Assembly (NCBI GenBank): GCA_018668695.1
Contig: JABJBS010000409.1
Span: forward strand, 1-37,122
Length of the DNA stretch: 37,122 nucleotides
Origin: Deltaproteobacteria bacterium
Lineage (GTDB): Bacteria > Myxococcota > XYA12-FULL-58-9 > JABJBS01
Reading direction: 5' to 3'
Both the position numbers and the translations under genes were made by a program. The notes below the pieces were generated by a model, which saw only the letters and a program-made list of their open reading frames with translations, had not been told where the DNA came from and made no database searches. Position 1 is the stretch's first letter, and every line of letters starts with the position of its first letter. This document shows, in pieces, positions 7,940-18,130 of the stretch.

Positions 7940-10111
7940 ATGGCTTGGGAGCTTCAAATAAGGTTCAATAAGGGTATGCATTTGGTCAAGCTCAGGTGGG
8001 CGTCTTTATTGAGATGTGCGATTTTTATCGGCCTACCACTGCTCTTAAGTTCGGCGCTGCTCCTGGCGGAGTCTATTCAGGTCCCTGTTTTGGCTGGCCA
8101 AGCTCGAATACCTGTCAAAGAGATTTTTTTAATAGTCGATGATGCGGCACAACTTGAACTGAATGATATTCGAGACGCCAGCTTTGATTCTGTTTGGGAG
8201 CTGCGTGAGGGAACGCTTAATTTAGGTTACACAAAAAGCCATGCGTGGTTGAAGCTTCCGATCAGAGTTGATTATTCTGGTCAAGATTCGTGGTTGCTTG
8301 AACTGGCATATGCAAATCTCGACCAAGTGGATGTTTGGATCTTCAGTGGAGAACGGCTTTTGTCCGTTTATGAGACTGGAGACAGTCTGCCATTTGTTAC
8401 CCGGCCTGTGGAACATCGAAACTACCTGTTCCCATTGCCTACCAAGGGTGTGGAAGAACTTACGGTTTATTTACACATCGCATCGACCACCAGTTTACAG
8501 GTTCCTTTAATGCTTTGGCGGTCGTCGGAGTTTTATCGGTCAGATCAGCGGGTCCAACTCATACAAGGTATGTTTTTTGGAATCATGTTGGTGATGGCAA
8601 TTTACAATTTCTTTATATTTTTAGCGATCCGGGAACGCGCTTATTTACTCTACGTTGCTTTTGTTATGATGGAAGCTTCTTATCAGGGCTTTCACCAGGG
8701 TTTTACCTATCAGAACCTTTGGCCCAATAATTCATGGTGGCATTCTATCAGCGGTGGAGTTGCGATTTCATTAACCATCGCTTTTGCGGCATTCTTCTCC
8801 AACGAGATTCTAGAGCTTCGAAAACGCGGTCTAAAAAGTTATCGCTTTTTTGACGGGGTCGGGGCGATTGCCGTTGGTATAGCGGCGTGTGCGTTTGTCG
8901 TCGAATATTCATGGATAGCTCGCACAGTTTCCGTATTGGCCATTGTGGCTGCGGGAGGAATCATCTTTGTGGGGGTAGGTCGATGGCGAGAAGGCTTTCG
9001 TCCTGCCAAGACTTTCACCCTGGCTTGGTCAGCTTTCTTATTAGGTGCAGTTGTCTTCTCCCTGAGCAAGCTGGGTTTGGTTGGGCACAATGTTGTTACC
9101 GAATACGGTTTGCAAATTGGAGCAACGCTTGAAGTGATGCTTCTTTCAGTTGCTCTGGGTCAGCGTATCAACGAAGAAAGACGAGATAAATTTCATACCA
9201 AAGCGAGATTACTCGATGAGCAAATGCGTTTGGTGAAATCTTATGAGAGGTTTGTTCCGAGCCGTTTTCTAGCCCTGCTGGGTAAAGACAGTATTACGGA
9301 GGTAAAGCTTGGTGATCATGTGGCTATGAACATGACTATCCTTTTCTCAGATATCCGAAAGTTTACTTCTATGTCGGAGAAAATGAGTCCGAAGGATAAT
9401 TTTATCTTTTTAAATGATTATTTAAAGCGCATGGAGCCCGTTATCGATTCTCATAATGGGTTTGTCGATAAATATATCGGCGACTGCATCATGGCATTAT
9501 TCGACCGCAGGCCGGACGATGCTGTAGATTCCGGGATCTTGATGATGAAGGCTTTGGCTGACTTCAATGTGGAGCTTCGGGAGGCAGGCAAAGAGACCTT
9601 CGATATAGGTATGGGTATCAATTGGGGCGAGATGATGCTGGGTACCATTGGCGCGACGGGGCGTATGGAGGGCACGGTGATCAGCGATGCCGTCAATACA
9701 GCCAGCCGTATCGAATCGTTGACTAAGGTCTATGGGGCGCCGTTGTTGATCAGTGAGGCCGTTTTCGACCGGCTGGAAAATCCTGCAAAATTCACGGTGA
9801 GAATTTTAGATCGGGTACGGGTTAAAGGGCGGGTTGAACCGGTTGTGCTTTATGAAGTTTTGGATGTGCTGGAGCCTGCGCTACTGCAGCGAAGGGGCTC
9901 ATACAAAAAAGATTATGAGCGAGCATTGCGGCAATTTTGGGCTGCGGATTTTAAGGGGGCCTTAGAGACCTTTGAACACTGCGCTGAGGTTGATCCAAGC
10001 GACTTGGCTGTAGCGCTGTTTATTCGCCGCTGTGAATGGCAAAGTCGTCAGGCCGTAGATACGAATTGGACCGGAGCCTTTGAAATCGAAGCTTTAAAGG
10101 AGCAAGGATAA
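7940..10111 (+). CDS. 7TMR-DISM receptor adenylate cyclase (class III)
   Basis: A 723-residue membrane receptor cyclase. An N-terminal signal/anchor (about residues 20-42) precedes a periplasmic beta-rich domain of the 7TMR-DISMED2 type (about 60-200), then a seven-helix 7TMR-DISM region (about 204-410), a short linker helix, and a class III cyclase domain (about 455-645). Catalytic residues appear intact: the metal aspartates in LFSDIRKFT and GDCIMALF, the Lys of DKYIGD, and the Asp plus Asn/Arg pair in SDAVNTASRIES, which favours ATP as substrate. A C-terminal ~70-residue tail looks TPR-like (YERALRQFWAADFKGALETFEHCAEVDP). It should make cAMP in response to an extracytoplasmic ligand. A downstream ATG at 7976 is an equally good start. 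Confidence 0.9.
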   Translation: MAWELQIRFNKGMHLVKLRWASLLRCAIFIGLPLLLSSALLLAESIQVPVLAGQARIPVKEIFLIVDDAAQLELNDIRDASFDSVWELREGTLNLGYTKSHAWLKLPIRVDYSGQDSWLLELAYANLDQVDVWIFSGERLLSVYETGDSLPFVTRPVEHRNYLFPLPTKGVEELTVYLHIASTTSLQVPLMLWRSSEFYRSDQRVQLIQGMFFGIMLVMAIYNFFIFLAIRERAYLLYVAFVMMEASYQGFHQGFTYQNLWPNNSWWHSISGGVAISLTIAFAAFFSNEILELRKRGLKSYRFFDGVGAIAVGIAACAFVVEYSWIARTVSVLAIVAAGGIIFVGVGRWREGFRPAKTFTLAWSAFLLGAVVFSLSKLGLVGHNVVTEYGLQIGATLEVMLLSVALGQRINEERRDKFHTKARLLDEQMRLVKSYERFVPSRFLALLGKDSITEVKLGDHVAMNMTILFSDIRKFTSMSEKMSPKDNFIFLNDYLKRMEPVIDSHNGFVDKYIGDCIMALFDRRPDDAVDSGILMMKALADFNVELREAGKETFDIGMGINWGEMMLGTIGATGRMEGTVISDAVNTASRIESLTKVYGAPLLISEAVFDRLENPAKFTVRILDRVRVKGRVEPVVLYEVLDVLEPALLQRRGSYKKDYERALRQFWAADFKGALETFEHCAEVDPSDLAVALFIRRCEWQSRQAVDTNWTGAFEIEALKEQG

Positions 10112-10232
10112 AGACTCGGTGCGGAGAATTCGTGTCTGTGGTGGAAGCTTTATGTAACGCCAATTTTATGGGAAAGTCGCTAACGGTTATTTCAAGAGCG
10201 CCCACTTCAGGGAATGTGAGAACACGTTTTAA

Positions 10233-11561
10233 GTGACAATATTATATCAAATTTCAAGGTGGTTGGTTGTTATTGGGATTGGCCTGTGCCTGGTTTCAGA
10301 GGCGGGAAGTTACCTCGCGCTTCTACTCTCGGCCACTTGTTGGCTCGTTGCGGACTGGCGTAACCATGAGATGACACTCATCAAGTCTTGGAACACCTTC
10401 GCAGAAAGTTTAAGAACCAGGCAATGGTGGGCGTGGTTTGTATTGATTGCGACAGCATGGATTGCCGAGGGGCTGCTGGCTGCTTTGGTTCATGGCAACA
10501 CCCCGCGGGTTTCTCATCTTTATAAGAGCTTGTTCATTTTGACCGCAGTGGTTGGTTACCGTGTCTTGCCTTCCTTTGACCGGTTGTTCTGGCGGCGCTT
10601 AATTGTTGGGGCACTCCTAGGAGCTGGGGTCGCCTCGGCTGCAGGGCTGATGCAATACAAAAAAGGCTCCTTTCCCATGGAGCGACTCTTGATGTCTGAG
10701 GCCGAGAAAACGGAGAAGAGGCATTACCGCGGGCAACTCTATATTCCGGGAACACGAATCAAGGCAGCAACCGGACCGCTGCGAAACCGGATTAAAACGT
10801 CCGTGACCCTTGTTTGGTCGTTGGCGCTTTTAGCTGGGCTTAGTGTGCTCGCAAAGACTTTTACCACCCGGTTGGCTTTGCTACTCGTGGCATCCATTTT
10901 AGGTTGCTTCAGTTTTTTCACGTTTGCAAAAGCGGGTTTTGGTGTCTCGATTCTATGCTTGTTGGGTTTGATTATTCTGGAGCGTATTCCGTCCTTGCGA
11001 GACTTACTCGGTGGTGTTTTGGCGGTAGCATTTACCGCAGGAATGGCGTTCGTCATCACGACAGGGGTGAACTACGCGCCTGATGTCAAAGCACCCATAG
11101 CCTTAGATAAGGTGAGTATTCGAGGCTTTGCTTGGTCCCATGGCGTTAAGGTGGCTTCAGCGCATCCCATCCTTGGTGCCGGACTGGGAACCTATTCAAG
11201 GTCTTCACGGGCCTTCTTCATCGATCCCGAATTGGCTCAGTCATACACCGTCAACAGTCATTGCCAGCACTTAACAGCTTGGGCGGAAGGTGGCCTTATC
11301 GGCGTGGGAGTCTGGCTTTTCCTTATGGCCCTTATTGGTTCTGCGATTCAAAAGAGTTGGCGAGTCCCGGGTCGGGAGTCTGACGATGGCTTTCGCGCGA
11401 AACGTATAGGGATGACGTTCGGATTGGTCGGAGCATTCTTGTTGTCGTTTGTTCACGACTTTTTATTCCACCCTTCGGTGGCTGCTCTTTTTTGGATGAC
11501 GGTTGGCTTGGCAGGGTACTTGGCACTGAATCATCATTGCGATGATTCAGCCCGGGTTTAA
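10233..11561 (+). CDS. O-antigen ligase / polymerase-like polytopic membrane protein
   Basis: A 442-residue protein with about 10-12 predicted transmembrane helices. The large loop near residues 305-350 contains HPILGAGLGTYSRSSRAFF followed by VNSHCQHLTAWAEGGLIGVGVWLF, the typical Wzy_C/WaaL pattern (G-x-G-x-x-x-Y and later N-x-H-x-x-x-L-x-x-x-x-E-x-G). Such proteins transfer undecaprenyl-linked glycans to lipid A core or polymerise O units in the periplasm; the two cannot be told apart from sequence alone. The start is GTG at 10233. The gene is rightward and alone; its stop overlaps by 4 bp the stop of the convergent lipoprotein gene. Confidence 0.82.
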   Translation: MTILYQISRWLVVIGIGLCLVSEAGSYLALLLSATCWLVADWRNHEMTLIKSWNTFAESLRTRQWWAWFVLIATAWIAEGLLAALVHGNTPRVSHLYKSLFILTAVVGYRVLPSFDRLFWRRLIVGALLGAGVASAAGLMQYKKGSFPMERLLMSEAEKTEKRHYRGQLYIPGTRIKAATGPLRNRIKTSVTLVWSLALLAGLSVLAKTFTTRLALLLVASILGCFSFFTFAKAGFGVSILCLLGLIILERIPSLRDLLGGVLAVAFTAGMAFVITTGVNYAPDVKAPIALDKVSIRGFAWSHGVKVASAHPILGAGLGTYSRSSRAFFIDPELAQSYTVNSHCQHLTAWAEGGLIGVGVWLFLMALIGSAIQKSWRVPGRESDDGFRAKRIGMTFGLVGAFLLSFVHDFLFHPSVAALFWMTVGLAGYLALNHHCDDSARV

Positions 11562-12109
11562 AGTGTTAACTCAACACCCGTGGCTACGATTTGAACCTCT
11601 GTGGCTGTACCATCCGCATTCTTGTTCGCGAATGTGGCACCTTCACCTTCGAGGTGATCCACGTGGTCCTTACTAACAATCTCCAGTTTGGCTGTACCAA
11701 CCAGTTGAGCGCTGCTTCCTGCTGAATCTAAAGGTACGAAGAATCCGTAGTCCTTAAAAGTCACTCGGCAACCCGGTGCTTTCGCGTCAGCTGAAGTGGC
11801 AAGCTCCATCCAGCAACCCTTCTTCGTACACGCCTTACGAACATGACCGGTTACACGCGCTGGGCTCTTAACGTATGCCTCGGGACTCTTTAGAAGAGTT
11901 TCAAGGGCTACCGCCGGAACTGCGTCAGTGAACGCCTCTCCGTAGAGCTTAGGGCCGACTGGGGCTTCTTGCTTTACGGGTTGAGCATCCGCTTTGATGA
12001 CCGATTGGGCTTTAGAAGGAGCTGGTTCCACTGATTTGGACGGCTCAGTACCGGAGCTGCAAGCCTGCAAGAGACCTAGAGCCAAAAGAAGAGTCCCGAA
12101 TTTTAACAT
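11558..12109 (-). CDS. DUF4920-type lipoprotein at the end of the sdh operon
   Basis: A 183-residue lipoprotein: signal peptide MLKFGTLLLALGLLQAC with the lipobox LLQAC (Cys16 becomes the lipidated N-terminus), a Ser/Lys/Pro-rich linker to about residue 55, then a compact domain with GHVRKACTKKGCWMELAT, CRVTFKDYGFFVPLDS and a late VEIV-type strand. The KGCWMEL...FKDYGFFVP pattern is what I recall of the DUF4920 family. Only 4 nt separate its ATG from the sdhB stop, so it is almost certainly co-transcribed with sdhCAB. Function unknown; the paired Cys residues and tight linkage suggest a periplasmic accessory, perhaps for redox or cofactor handling, but that is inference. Confidence 0.8.
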   Translation of the reverse strand: MLKFGTLLLALGLLQACSSGTEPSKSVEPAPSKAQSVIKADAQPVKQEAPVGPKLYGEAFTDAVPAVALETLLKSPEAYVKSPARVTGHVRKACTKKGCWMELATSADAKAPGCRVTFKDYGFFVPLDSAGSSAQLVGTAKLEIVSKDHVDHLEGEGATFANKNADGTATEVQIVATGVELTL

Positions 12110-12113
12110 GATG

Positions 12114-12860
12114 CTATTTTCCAGTTAGAACTGAGCGCGTGTACTCCAGGTTCAGTTCTGAAATATACTTAATTTTGATATCTTTAGGACAGACAGCTTC
12201 GCACTCACCTTGGTTGGTGCAGTTTCCGAATCCTTCTTCGTCCATTTGGTCGACCATGTTCTTGGCACGGCTGTCTCGCTCGGCTTGTCCTTGTGGGAGC
12301 CGCGCAAGTTGTCCAACTTTCGCAGAAACGAAAAGCATCGCCGACGCATTCTTACAGGTGGCAACACATGCGCCGCAGCCAATACAAGCAGCTGCATCGA
12401 ATGCGTCATCAGCTATTGTCTTACCAATAGGATTTGCGTTTGCATCAGGCGCTCCGCCTGTGTTCACACTTACGTATCCGCCTTCTTGAATGATCCGGTC
12501 AAAAGACGAGCGGTCCACGACCAAGTCTTTGACGACAGGAAATGCTTTGGCTCTGAATGGCTCGATATAGATGGTATCGCCATCTTTGAATTTACGCATG
12601 TGGAGCTGGCACGTTGTCGTTGCTTTTTCCGGCCCGTGAGGCTGACCGTTGATGACCAAAGAGCACATCCCGCAAATGCCTTCACGGCAATCATGGTCAA
12701 ATGCAATAGGTTCTTCGCCCTTGATAATGAGGCCTCGGTTGACGACGTCGAGCATTTCCAAAAAGGACATGTCTGGACTGATGTTGTCTGGCGTATAGCT
12801 CACCATTTGACCGGGTGTTTGGGCGTTCTTTTGACGCCATATGTGTAGTGTTAACTTCAC
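12114..12860 (-). CDS. sdhB: Succinate dehydrogenase/fumarate reductase iron-sulfur subunit
   Basis: A 248-residue SdhB carrying electrons from FAD to quinone. Three cluster motifs are visible: [16 protein letters not shown] with a later Cys (2Fe-2S), [11 protein letters not shown] (4Fe-4S) and [11 protein letters not shown] (3Fe-4S). The start is GTG at 12860, overlapping the sdhA stop by GTGA and preceded by an AAGGAG site. The spacing of motifs and the [12 protein letters not shown] segment match the type found with single cytochrome b subunits in Deltaproteobacteria and Bacteroidetes rather than the SdhCD type of E. coli. Confidence 0.96.
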   Translation of the reverse strand: MKLTLHIWRQKNAQTPGQMVSYTPDNISPDMSFLEMLDVVNRGLIIKGEEPIAFDHDCREGICGMCSLVINGQPHGPEKATTTCQLHMRKFKDGDTIYIEPFRAKAFPVVKDLVVDRSSFDRIIQEGGYVSVNTGGAPDANANPIGKTIADDAFDAAACIGCGACVATCKNASAMLFVSAKVGQLARLPQGQAERDSRAKNMVDQMDEEGFGNCTNQGECEAVCPKDIKIKYISELNLEYTRSVLTGK

Positions 12861-14770
12861 TTGTAGCTCCTTGTCGCCAGCTTGACGTATTCGAATTCCA
12901 TTTCCTCTTTATGTCGATTGGGAGTGTTGCCATATCCGGCATATTCCCAAACTGCAGCGTGGCAGAAATTCTCATCGTCTCGGCGCGCTTCGCCTTCTTC
13001 GGTCTTGTATTCTTCTCTGAAGTGACCGCCGCAAGACTCTTCACGAGCCAACGCGTCGTTACACATCACTTCACCAAACTCGAGGAAGTCAGCAACACGT
13101 CCAGCTTTCTCAAGCTCCATGTTCAGCTCTGCTCCGCTTCCGGGTATCTTAACGTTGGTCCAAAATTCTTCACGAAGAGAACCTATATCCTGGATAGCCT
13201 GAGTGAGGCCTTCTTTGGTTCGCGACATACCGCAGTGTTCCCAGCAGATTTTGCCGAGGTCACGGTGGAAGTCATCGACCGTTCTCTTCCCATCGAGCGA
13301 AAGAAACTTTTTGGTTCTATCTTCGCAGTCTTTAAGTGCTTGTTTGAACTCAGGGGCGTCGGTAGTGACCTTGCCCTGACCTGAAGTCGCAAAGTAATTA
13401 CCGATGGTGTACGGCAATACGAAGTAACCGTCTGCAAGCCCTTGCATCAAAGCGCTGGCTCCCAGCCGGTTTGCACCGTGGTCGGAGAAGTTTGCCTCAC
13501 CAGCAACGTGTAAGCCTGGAATGTTACTCATCAAGTTGTAATCAACCCACAAGCCGCCCATCGTATAGTGAATCGCTGGATAAATTCTCATCGGCGTTTC
13601 ATATGGGTTGTCGTCGGTGATCCGTTCGTACATGTCGAAGAGGTTACCGTAGCGTGCGCTAACGGCATCCTTACCAACACGCCCGATGGCGTCTTTGAAG
13701 TCGAGGAATACGCCGCGTCCGCCGGGGCCTACGCCCATGCCTTCGTCACAAGCCATCTTGGCTGCGCGGGACGCAACATCACGAGGTACAAGGTTACCAA
13801 ATGCAGGGTAACGACGTTCCAGGTAATAATCTCGCTCGTTTTCAGGAATCTGAACAGGCGTTCTTGTATCGCCTGACTTCTTCGGTACCCAGACACGTCC
13901 ATCGTTTCGCAGTGATTCGCTCATCAGCGTTAGTTTAGACTGATGATCTCCGGAAACGGGGATGCAGGTTGGGTGAATTTGCGTGTAGCAAGGGTTGGCG
14001 AAACCAGCACCTTTTTTGTACGCGCGAGTCGCTGCGGTGACGTTGGAGCCCATTGCATTCGTCGACAAGTAGAAGACGTTTCCGTATCCACCGGTTGCGA
14101 GCACAACGGCATCGGCAGCCCAAGACTCCATCTTACCTGTTAAGAGGTTGCGAGTAATAATACCGCGAGCGTGGCCGTTAACGAGGACCAGTTCGAGCAT
14201 CTCAGTACGGGTGTGCATTTTCACCTGACCCAAGTGGATCTGGCGGGAGAGGGCACCGTATGCACCGAGCAGCAGCTGCTGGCCGGTTTGTCCTCGAGCG
14301 TAGAATGTACGACTTACCTGAGCACCACCGAAAGAACGGTTTGCTAGGTAACCACCGTAGTCACGTGCAAACGGCACGCCTTGGGCAACGCATTGGTCGA
14401 TGATGTTCGTGCTGACCTGAGCCAAGCGATAAACGTTTGATTCACGTGAGCGAAAATCGCCGCCTTTGACGGTGTCGTAAAAGAGTCGGTAAACGCTGTC
14501 GCCATCATTCTGATAGTTTTTAGCTGCGTTGATACCACCCTGTGCCGCAATCGAGTGCGCGCGGCGCGGGCTATCTTGGAAACAAAAGCAATCAACATTG
14601 TAACCAAGCTCGGCCATAGTTGCAGATGCAGCAGCACCAGCCAAGCCAGAGCCAACAACAATCACGCTGAGTTTACGTTTGTTGGCAGGGTTCACCAGTT
14701 TCATGTCGAAACGGTGTTTATCCCATCTGCCTGCAATATCACCTGTTGGTTCATTGGATTCTAACTTCAT
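12857..14770 (-). CDS. sdhA: Succinate dehydrogenase/fumarate reductase flavoprotein subunit
   Basis: A 637-residue flavoprotein that oxidises succinate to fumarate. The FAD fold appears at [19 protein letters not shown], and [21 protein letters not shown] includes the region of covalent FAD attachment. Active-site segments include QIHPTCIP, the catalytic-Arg region near [13 protein letters not shown], and [12 protein letters not shown]. The length (637) and the [26 protein letters not shown] stretch match the longer class paired with di-haem cytochrome b. A strong AGGAGG lies about 8 nt before its ATG and only 1 nt separates it from the sdhC stop. Whether the complex runs as dehydrogenase or fumarate reductase cannot be told from sequence. 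Confidence 0.97.
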   Translation of the reverse strand: MKLESNEPTGDIAGRWDKHRFDMKLVNPANKRKLSVIVVGSGLAGAAASATMAELGYNVDCFCFQDSPRRAHSIAAQGGINAAKNYQNDGDSVYRLFYDTVKGGDFRSRESNVYRLAQVSTNIIDQCVAQGVPFARDYGGYLANRSFGGAQVSRTFYARGQTGQQLLLGAYGALSRQIHLGQVKMHTRTEMLELVLVNGHARGIITRNLLTGKMESWAADAVVLATGGYGNVFYLSTNAMGSNVTAATRAYKKGAGFANPCYTQIHPTCIPVSGDHQSKLTLMSESLRNDGRVWVPKKSGDTRTPVQIPENERDYYLERRYPAFGNLVPRDVASRAAKMACDEGMGVGPGGRGVFLDFKDAIGRVGKDAVSARYGNLFDMYERITDDNPYETPMRIYPAIHYTMGGLWVDYNLMSNIPGLHVAGEANFSDHGANRLGASALMQGLADGYFVLPYTIGNYFATSGQGKVTTDAPEFKQALKDCEDRTKKFLSLDGKRTVDDFHRDLGKICWEHCGMSRTKEGLTQAIQDIGSLREEFWTNVKIPGSGAELNMELEKAGRVADFLEFGEVMCNDALAREESCGGHFREEYKTEEGEARRDDENFCHAAVWEYAGYGNTPNRHKEEMEFEYVKLATRSYK

Positions 14771-14771
14771 T

Positions 14772-15476
14772 TCAATGACCTCCTACTAAGCCAACTGCGC
14801 CGGTTAAGATGGCGATGGGCATGGAACAGTTGCCGACAACAACGAAGATAGACAGCGCCGGCCCCACCTTGTCAATCAGGGTATTGTATTTCGCATTTCG
14901 TAGCCCAAGGCTTTGAAAGAGGCTGGTTGCACCGTGATTAAGGTGCAGTCCCAACAAGACCATAGCGATAATATATGCAGCGGATACAGCAGGTTGCTGA
15001 AATCCTAAGACAACCATTTTATAGATGTCTTTGACTTCGGTACCGTCCGCCAGTTGTGTCGTTAAGCCGGTGTGGTCTGGCGTAGCACCGCCAAGCGTAA
15101 AATGCAGCAGGTGATAAACGACAAAGGCCAAAACCACGATTCCGCTCATTTTCATGTAACGCGAGGCAAAAGATGCCTGGACAGTTGTCTCATGAACGTA
15201 ACGAACAGGTCTGGCTGCTTTGTTCAAAGAAGCCAAGCGAAGCCCAGAGGCGATGTGTAATACAACTGCGCCGATGAGCCCAAAACGTGCGACCCAAAGC
15301 AGTCCGCCGAGGTCGTGAAGCATTTTACCGTACGCATTAAGTGTTTCAGGCCCCAGGAAGACCTGAAGGTTGCCGACCATGTGCATGATGACAAAACCAA
15401 TGAGCATGACACCGGTTACGCCCATCACGACCTTTGCGCCGATAGACGATTTAACGAAGTCAACCAACCAACTCAT
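14772..15476 (-). CDS. sdhC: Succinate dehydrogenase cytochrome b subunit (single-polypeptide b558 type)
   Basis: A 234-residue membrane anchor with five hydrophobic helices. Conserved His residues sit within or near helices: [39 protein letters not shown] and [13 protein letters not shown]. This pattern fits the family that binds two b haems in one polypeptide. It is first in the sdhC-sdhA-sdhB-lipoprotein operon. An AGAAGGG site lies 7 nt before the ATG, and a TATAAT on the minus strand (15492-15497) is close upstream, although it would leave a very short leader and lacks a good -35. Confidence 0.93.
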   Translation of the reverse strand: MSWLVDFVKSSIGAKVVMGVTGVMLIGFVIMHMVGNLQVFLGPETLNAYGKMLHDLGGLLWVARFGLIGAVVLHIASGLRLASLNKAARPVRYVHETTVQASFASRYMKMSGIVVLAFVVYHLLHFTLGGATPDHTGLTTQLADGTEVKDIYKMVVLGFQQPAVSAAYIIAMVLLGLHLNHGATSLFQSLGLRNAKYNTLIDKVGPALSIFVVVGNCSMPIAILTGAVGLVGGH

Positions 15477-15502
15477 GGATGAACCCTTCTCATTATATGT
15501 AG

Positions 15503-15520
15503 GACCGATAAGTCTCGGTC
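15503..15520. repeat. Small inverted repeat upstream of sdhC
   Basis: GACCGA (15503-15508) and TCGGTC (15515-15520) form a perfect 6-bp inverted repeat with a 6-nt centre, 27 nt before the sdhC start. It may be a regulator site or a small leader hairpin for the sdh operon. Nothing in the window identifies a partner protein. Confidence 0.4.
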
Positions 15521-15549
15521 GCTTAATCTAGGAACCACACTAGAAAACA

Positions 15550-15597
15550 TCTCTTACGCCATTGAGCGATTTTTGCAAATCCTGATGGCGTAAGAGA
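15550..15597 (-). terminator. Long hairpin between mdh and sdhC, likely terminator of mdh
   Basis: A perfect 13-bp inverted repeat (15550-15562 with 15585-15597) encloses a second 5-bp stem GATTT/AAATC (15568-15572 with 15577-15581) with a TTGC loop. On the minus strand the hairpin follows the mdh stop by about 58 nt and is followed by TGTTTTCT, a modest T-rich tract. It most likely ends the mdh transcript. It also lies 74 nt upstream of sdhC and could act as an attenuator or RNA-processing site if transcription reads through. Confidence 0.6.
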
Positions 15598-15654
15598 AGA
15601 TCCCCGCCGATTGCGGCCACAAAATTGTAACTTAGATCAGCGGGTAGATGCGAC

Positions 15655-16635
<981 letters not shown>

Positions 16636-16650
16636 TTAAAATTAATGGAA

Positions 16651-16680
16651 TAGGGCAGCACGGTTCATCGTGCTGCCCTA
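16651..16680 (-). terminator. Intrinsic terminator of icd
   Basis: A perfect 12-bp GC-rich inverted repeat (16651-16662 with 16669-16680) with a 6-nt loop starts 8 nt after the icd stop. On the minus strand it is followed by a TTCC-ATTAATTTTAA tract. Position, stem strength and T-richness fit a factor-independent terminator that isolates icd from mdh, or lets mdh be expressed from partial read-through. Confidence 0.75.
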
Positions 16681-16687
16681 ACCCAGA

Positions 16688-17950
16688 TTACATATTGTCT
16701 ACGATGGCCTTACCGAAGTCGCTGCATGAAAGAAGCTTAGCTCCGTCCATTTGGCGCTCGAGGTCATAGGTCACTGTCTTATTGTCGATAGCACCTTCGA
16801 TGCCTTTTTCGATGAGGTCTGCAACATCTCCCCAGCCCATATGTCGGAACATAAGAGCGCCAGAAAGAATCACGCTGGATGGGTTTACTTTATCCTGACC
16901 TGCATACTTCGGCGCTGTACCGTGAGTTGCTTCAAAGACAGCGGCTTCGTCACCAATGTTGGCGCCAGGAGCAAGACCAAGTCCGCCTACCTGTGCGGCA
17001 CATGCATCTGAAAGGTAATCACCGTTCAGGTTCATTGTTGCCATAACCGAGTACTCATCAGGGCGAAGAAGAAGCTGCTGAAACATTGCGTCAGCGATGC
17101 GGTCCTTAACCAGAACTTTTCCTTCTGGAACCTTACCGTCGTGCTTGCTCCACACATCGTCTTCAGTGATTGCCGCATCCATGTAGGACTCTTCAACGAG
17201 CTCATAGCCCCAGTCTCTAAATGCGCCTTCAGTAAACTTCATGATGTTGCCTTTGTGAACGAGCGTCACGGAAGGCAAGTTGTTGTCGATCGCATATTTT
17301 ACGGCACGGTTAATCAAGCGCTTAGAGCCTGTGATACTTACAGGCTTCACACCCAGACCACTGTCTTCACGAATTTTCTTGCCGAGGTCCTTAACTGGAC
17401 CATCGTTGAGATACTTGATCATTGCTGCGGCTTCTTCTGTGCCTTGTTTCCACTCAATGCCCGAGTAGACGTCTTCAGTGTTTTCACGGAAGATAACAAC
17501 GTCGAGTTTCTCTGGGTGCTTCACTGGAGAAGGTACGCCATTGAAATATCGAACGGGTCGTACGCATGCGTAGAGGTCAAGCAGTTGCCGAATCGCAACG
17601 TTCAAAGAACGAATGCCGCCGCCAACAGGTGTGGTCAGTGGCCCTTTGATTGCAACAACGTGCTCGCGGATAGCTTGAAGACTATCTTCCGGAAGCCACT
17701 GGTTGTCGCCGTATTCTGAAACAGCTTTTTCACCCGCGAAAATTTCAAACCATTCGATTTTACGTTCGCTGCCGTATGCTTTTTCAACAGCTGCATCAAA
17801 GACAGGTTGAGAGGCTGCCCAAATATCTGGACCAATGCCGTCCCCTTCGATGAATGGGATAATCGGATTGTTGGGTACATTTAGACTGCCATCTTCATTG
17901 ATGGTAATTTTGTCGCCTGTGGTTGGTGCTGTAAGTTTTTCGTATGCCAT
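16688..17950 (-). CDS. icd: Isocitrate dehydrogenase, NADP-dependent
   Basis: A 420-residue homodimeric-type isocitrate dehydrogenase, oxidising isocitrate to 2-oxoglutarate and CO2. Visible family signatures are [13 protein letters not shown], the substrate loop [33 protein letters not shown], the Lys/Tyr region [15 protein letters not shown] and [28 protein letters not shown]. The [15 protein letters not shown] segment has the Lys-Tyr pair associated with NADP preference in the E. coli enzyme. An AAGGGA lies about 11 nt before the ATG. First of the leftward TCA block (icd, mdh, sdhCAB). Confidence 0.97.
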   Translation of the reverse strand: MAYEKLTAPTTGDKITINEDGSLNVPNNPIIPFIEGDGIGPDIWAASQPVFDAAVEKAYGSERKIEWFEIFAGEKAVSEYGDNQWLPEDSLQAIREHVVAIKGPLTTPVGGGIRSLNVAIRQLLDLYACVRPVRYFNGVPSPVKHPEKLDVVIFRENTEDVYSGIEWKQGTEEAAAMIKYLNDGPVKDLGKKIREDSGLGVKPVSITGSKRLINRAVKYAIDNNLPSVTLVHKGNIMKFTEGAFRDWGYELVEESYMDAAITEDDVWSKHDGKVPEGKVLVKDRIADAMFQQLLLRPDEYSVMATMNLNGDYLSDACAAQVGGLGLAPGANIGDEAAVFEATHGTAPKYAGQDKVNPSSVILSGALMFRHMGWGDVADLIEKGIEGAIDNKTVTYDLERQMDGAKLLSCSDFGKAIVDNM

Positions 17951-17973
17951 AATTAAAAGATTCCCTTACCCTT

Positions 17974-18097
17974 AAGTATACTTCTTGAGGGCCGCTACTT
18001 ACTCCTCTAGAGAAGGTGTCGCAAGCGCGAGGGGGCCGAGTCTGACGCGTTCTGAGCGGTAATTGGCGGTGTTTTCGTGCTCATCCCGTAATTGGCG
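17974..18097. promoter_or_regulatory. icd-fabI divergent intergenic region with repeats
   Basis: The 180-nt gap between the divergent icd and fabI genes contains a 10-bp palindrome AAGTATACTT (17974-17983, 24 nt before icd) and two direct copies of GTAATTGGCG (18059-18068 and 18088-18097, 29 nt apart) ahead of fabI. The spacing is close to three helical turns, as expected for a dimeric or tandem regulator site. No regulator can be named. Confidence 0.4.
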
Positions 18098-18130
18098 CGA
18101 TATTGTAGCTTTCGATAAGGATCGTACATC

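Noticed and set aside
12210-12848. 212-residue rightward frame
   Set aside because: It is antisense to sdhB, whose three iron-sulfur motifs are intact; the rightward translation matches no family.
12815-13384. 189-residue rightward frame
   Set aside because: Antisense to the sdhB start and sdhA C-terminus; no domain or ribosome site.
15492-15497. Leftward TATAAT upstream of sdhC as a promoter
   Set aside because: No acceptable -35 is found at the right distance and the leader would be too short to include the ribosome site, so it is not listed as a promoter.
17141-17719. 192-residue rightward frame
   Set aside because: Antisense to icd, which is clearly the real gene.
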